This document shows, one piece after another, positions 6,227 through 8,473 of a stretch of 8,473 nucleotides of DNA. The position numbers and the translations under genes are program-made. Numbering within the stretch: position 1 is the stretch's first letter; each line of letters begins with the position of its first letter. The notes under the pieces are model-generated. The model searched no databases, was not told the DNA's origin, and was given only the letters and a program-made list of their open reading frames with translations. The DNA is taken from positions 1 through 8,473 of the forward strand of contig JAPKBK010000071.1 in the NCBI GenBank assembly GCA_028823435.1. The letters run 5' to 3'. The DNA is from Flavobacteriales bacterium. GTDB lineage: Bacteria > Bacteroidota > Bacteroidia > Flavobacteriales_D > Sanyastnellaceae.

Positions 6227-7018
6227 ATGAATAAGACGCACAATACAATCTCTATTTATATGATTGCTTGGAGTTTAGCTCTTTTCGTTGTGAGTTGCAA
6301 TTTCACGTCTTTTCAAGCCCAAACCACACGAGACGTTGCTTCTTCCCCTCTGAAATCTCCACATATTTCATTTGCTGCTGGAGGATTTCTACCTGTCGCG
6401 GATTTAAACACCCGATTTGGCGCGTTTGCTTCTGTAGGGGCTTCTTTCGGTGTCAAAACGGAGGACAATAAATATCTCGGTTTTCGTGTCACATACCTTA
6501 CTGGAGCCGAGTCTCAGGAGCCAGGGTTGCTGTCTAACTTGCTTTCTCCCGATGGACAAATCGTAGATAATGAAGGAGATGTTGCAAATATCTCCGTCTC
6601 TGGAAGAGGTGCAATTTTGGGGATCCATGGAGGTACGATCATTCCACTGGGTTTTTCAAATGTAAACTCGGGTATTTTTTTACGGGGAGGCCTCGGTTCA
6701 ATACATCATAAAATCGGTTTTGATTTTACAGAACACCGCATCACTCAGCTCGAAGATCCTTATCTGTCTGGATACGATAGGCTCTCTTGGGGAGGATATG
6801 TTTCGGGGTTTATAGGGTACTGGCATATGGATACAAAAAGAAGAATCAACGCATACGGAGGTATTTTTAGTTTTGCATCCCGCACGAGTCCGCTTAGAAC
6901 CACAAATTTCGATACAGGTATTTCTGATACCGAACCCCGCTTCGATGCAGGTCTTGGATTTGAATTTGGATGGGTTCTACATATCTACAAACGAGATGCA
7001 AAAGAGTACTGGTATTAA
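6227..7018 (+). CDS. Conserved envelope protein of unknown function, probably outer-membrane beta-barrel
   Basis: The 263-residue product starts with a short basic-polar segment and a hydrophobic stretch (about 12-22), followed by SFQAQ at 28-32, which looks like a Sec signal peptide cut near residue 32. A lipobox-like VVSC with Cys24 gives a lipoprotein reading instead. The mature part is rich in Gly, aromatic residues and alternating polar/hydrophobic stretches, with short turns (for example GIFLRGGLGSIHHKIGF and WGGYVSGFIGYWHM), which suggests beta strands in the outer membrane. It ends in aromatic KEYWY. From memory it resembles an unnamed Bacteroidota family with blocks such as GYDRL, NFDT and DTEPRFD. 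No catalytic motif is seen. The ATG at 6227 is preceded by an in-frame stop at 6200-6202, so the start is limited to it or Met12. The waaA gene follows after 16 bases, suggesting one transcript. Confidence 0.8.
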   Translation: MNKTHNTISIYMIAWSLALFVVSCNFTSFQAQTTRDVASSPLKSPHISFAAGGFLPVADLNTRFGAFASVGASFGVKTEDNKYLGFRVTYLTGAESQEPGLLSNLLSPDGQIVDNEGDVANISVSGRGAILGIHGGTIIPLGFSNVNSGIFLRGGLGSIHHKIGFDFTEHRITQLEDPYLSGYDRLSWGGYVSGFIGYWHMDTKRRINAYGGIFSFASRTSPLRTTNFDTGISDTEPRFDAGLGFEFGWVLHIYKRDAKEYWY

Positions 7019-7034
7019 ACCCAGTCTTTTACGA

Positions 7035-8351
7035 ATGCGAATTCTACATTATATATATCTGACGGCACTCTCGATTTATGCATTGATACTTCGTCTACTT
7101 GCACTTTTCGGTCATGCACGTGCAAGCGCATTTTTAGAGATGCGGTCTCCGAATCACATTCAAGCGTTGTCACAGCGTACACAAACCCTTGTACCTGGCA
7201 ATCACAAATGGTCTTGGTTCCATTGTGCCTCACTGGGAGAATACGAACAAGCTGCGCCTGTGATTGAGGCGTATATCTCTATGCATCCCGAATCACAGAT
7301 TTTACTCACGCTGTATTCTCCTTCGGGACATACCCCCCTGACCACCACTTCGCCTCCCAGTTGGTTGCGCAAGAACGATTTCATCACTGGGCTTCCGATG
7401 GATACGCCATCTCAGGTCAGACAATTCCTTCAAGCTGCGCAGTATCGGATTTTGTTTTTTGCGTCTGCCAAATATGAGGTTTGGCCTGAATTGATCAGGC
7501 AACTCACCCATGCCTCACCACCTGTCCCCACGTGTGTTTTTGCAGCTCACATCCTTCCAGATGCGCCTTTGTTACGGAAAACGCTCTCAGGTTTATTCCT
7601 GCGTAACACCTGGTCGAATATTTCTACCATTTTCACCCAAGACGATTCTTCATCTCTGCTGCTTGCTCAGGTCTCCATCGATTCTCAACCACTGGGAGAT
7701 CCTCGGGCCGACCGCGTAAGCCGACTCGCCTTGTCAAAAGAAGCTCCTGAACCCCTTAAAGCATGGAAGGGTTCTTCGCGGGTAATCGTCGCTGGAAGCT
7801 CTTGGCCTCCAGAAGAAAAAGCCCTCTCGAATCTCAAGTGGGACGCAACCACGAAGCTCATACTTGCACCTCACAATATCGATGACGGGCATGTCACTTC
7901 GGTTCTCAATCTTTTTAATTCTTCCTCTTCAAATTCACCTCGTGCGATGCTTTACTCGGATTGGGTTTCTTCACTGAACAGTCAAAACTCCACGCCTCCC
8001 GATATTCTTATCATCGATTCAATCGGGTTGCTTTCTTCGCTTTATGCTTTGGCAGATTTGGCAGTCATCGGAGGTGGGTTCGGTGCGGGTATTCATAATC
8101 TCCTCGAGCCTGCTGCGCATGGTGTCCCTATGATTTCAGGTCCCAACATCGGGAGGTTCCGAGAAGCTGTCGCGCTTCAGCACACGCATTCTTTGGTTAT
8201 TTGTCACAACCAATCGCTTCTTTCTCAGACGATCTCGTCTTCTCTGGAAAAAGATAATACATTGAAATTATCCCAAACAGGCCAACTTGCAAAAGACTGG
8301 GTCGCATCTCAATCTGGATGTGCAGAAAAAATCGCACAACTTTTACCTTAA
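7035..8351 (+). CDS. waaA: 3-deoxy-D-manno-octulosonic acid (Kdo) transferase
   Basis: WaaA adds Kdo from CMP-Kdo to the lipid A precursor at the inner face of the cytoplasmic membrane. It is a GT-B glycosyltransferase of CAZy family GT30. The ATG at 7035 gives 438 residues and puts the hydrophobic anchor (about 5-26) at the N-terminus, as in homologues. An open frame runs further upstream inside the previous gene, with a non-homologous leader. Visible blocks are WFHCASLGEYEQA with the probable catalytic Glu69 (61-73), LTLYSPSGH (91-99), LPMDTP (120-125), FASAKYEVWPELI (142-154), GDPRADRV (221-228), VAGSSWPPEE (252-261), LILAPHNID (275-283) and GGGFGAGIHNLLEPA (346-360). The Lys at 146 where Escherichia coli has METELWP, and GSSWPPEE for the usual GSTHEGEE, are as I recall from Bacteroidota forms. 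No ribosome binding site is evident. Confidence 0.94.
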   Translation: MRILHYIYLTALSIYALILRLLALFGHARASAFLEMRSPNHIQALSQRTQTLVPGNHKWSWFHCASLGEYEQAAPVIEAYISMHPESQILLTLYSPSGHTPLTTTSPPSWLRKNDFITGLPMDTPSQVRQFLQAAQYRILFFASAKYEVWPELIRQLTHASPPVPTCVFAAHILPDAPLLRKTLSGLFLRNTWSNISTIFTQDDSSSLLLAQVSIDSQPLGDPRADRVSRLALSKEAPEPLKAWKGSSRVIVAGSSWPPEEKALSNLKWDATTKLILAPHNIDDGHVTSVLNLFNSSSSNSPRAMLYSDWVSSLNSQNSTPPDILIIDSIGLLSSLYALADLAVIGGGFGAGIHNLLEPAAHGVPMISGPNIGRFREAVALQHTHSLVICHNQSLLSQTISSSLEKDNTLKLSQTGQLAKDWVASQSGCAEKIAQLLP

Positions 8352-8387
8352 TCTCCCAAAGAACTGCTTAACTTCGCCCCCGCTGAT

Positions 8388-8471
8388 GCCCGGATGGTGG
8401 AATTGGTAGACACGTCAGACTTAAAATCTGATGGCCGTAAGGCCGTGCGGGTTCAATTCCCGCTCCGGGTA
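8388..8471 (+). tRNA. tRNA-Leu (anticodon UAA)
   Basis: The 84-base gene folds as a class II tRNA. The acceptor stem GCCCGGA pairs with TCCGGGT (first pair G-U). The anticodon stem is TCAGA/TCTGA with loop CTTAAAA, placing anticodon TAA at 8422-8424. A long variable arm, GGCC-GTAA-GGCC, follows, as expected for leucine. The T stem GCGGG/CCCGC encloses TTCAATT, and the discriminator is A at 8471. The bases after it are CA, not CCA, so the CCA end is not encoded and must be added. It lies 36 bases after waaA with no terminator hairpin visible between them. Confidence 0.95.
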
Positions 8472-8473
8472 CA

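Noticed and set aside
6873..7034. Upstream extension of the waaA frame from a TTG
   Set aside because: It would overlap the preceding gene by about 146 bases and add 54 residues before the N-terminal membrane anchor where homologues start.
8352..8387. Terminator between waaA and the tRNA gene
   Set aside because: The 36-base spacer contains no convincing stem-loop followed by a T tract.
8388..8473. tRNA-Leu as an integration site for a mobile element
   Set aside because: No integrase, direct repeat of the tRNA end or other mobile-element sign is visible, and the window ends two bases after the gene.

Overview
The window looks like a piece of a Gram-negative chromosome, most likely from the phylum Bacteroidota. 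It carries waaA (Kdo transferase), so the cell makes a Kdo-containing lipopolysaccharide. The protein before waaA resembles an uncharacterised envelope protein known to me from Bacteroidota. Most starts lack a strong Shine-Dalgarno sequence, and base composition is moderate (mid-40s percent GC by eye). The phylum assignment is inference; no 16S or other marker is present.

Left part (1-6043, minus strand): six tightly packed nucleotide-sugar genes, read from right to left. They are a WbpE-type aminotransferase, ugd (UDP-glucose dehydrogenase), uxs (UDP-glucuronate decarboxylase), a WbpD-type N-acetyltransferase, a TviB/WbpA-type UDP-N-acetylhexosamine dehydrogenase, and rfbB (dTDP-glucose 4,6-dehydratase). 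The rfbB gene is cut off by the left edge. Gaps run from a 7-base overlap to 46 bases, so this is probably one operon that continues beyond the window. Three precursor routes are interleaved: UDP-glucose to UDP-glucuronate to UDP-xylose (ugd, uxs); UDP-GlcNAc towards a 2,3-diacetamido-2,3-dideoxy-uronic acid (dehydrogenase, aminotransferase, acetyltransferase); and dTDP-glucose to the 4-keto-6-deoxy intermediate of rhamnose-type sugars (rfbB). The 3-dehydrogenase (WbpB type) needed by the second route is not in the window. The products would feed O-antigen, capsule or exopolysaccharide assembly.

Middle (6044-6226): a divergent control region. It contains a 48-codon minus-strand ORF with gene-like codons, and two sequence blocks of 10 and 8 bp that each occur twice in inverted orientation about 80 bp apart. 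This is the least explained part of the window.

Right part (6227-8473, plus strand): a secreted or outer-membrane protein of unknown function, then waaA, then a tRNA-Leu(UAA) gene at the right edge. Precursor supply for surface polysaccharide and lipid A-Kdo assembly are therefore transcribed divergently from one short region. I see no insertion sequence, phage gene, CRISPR array or toxin system. The window is mostly recognisable envelope-sugar metabolism.
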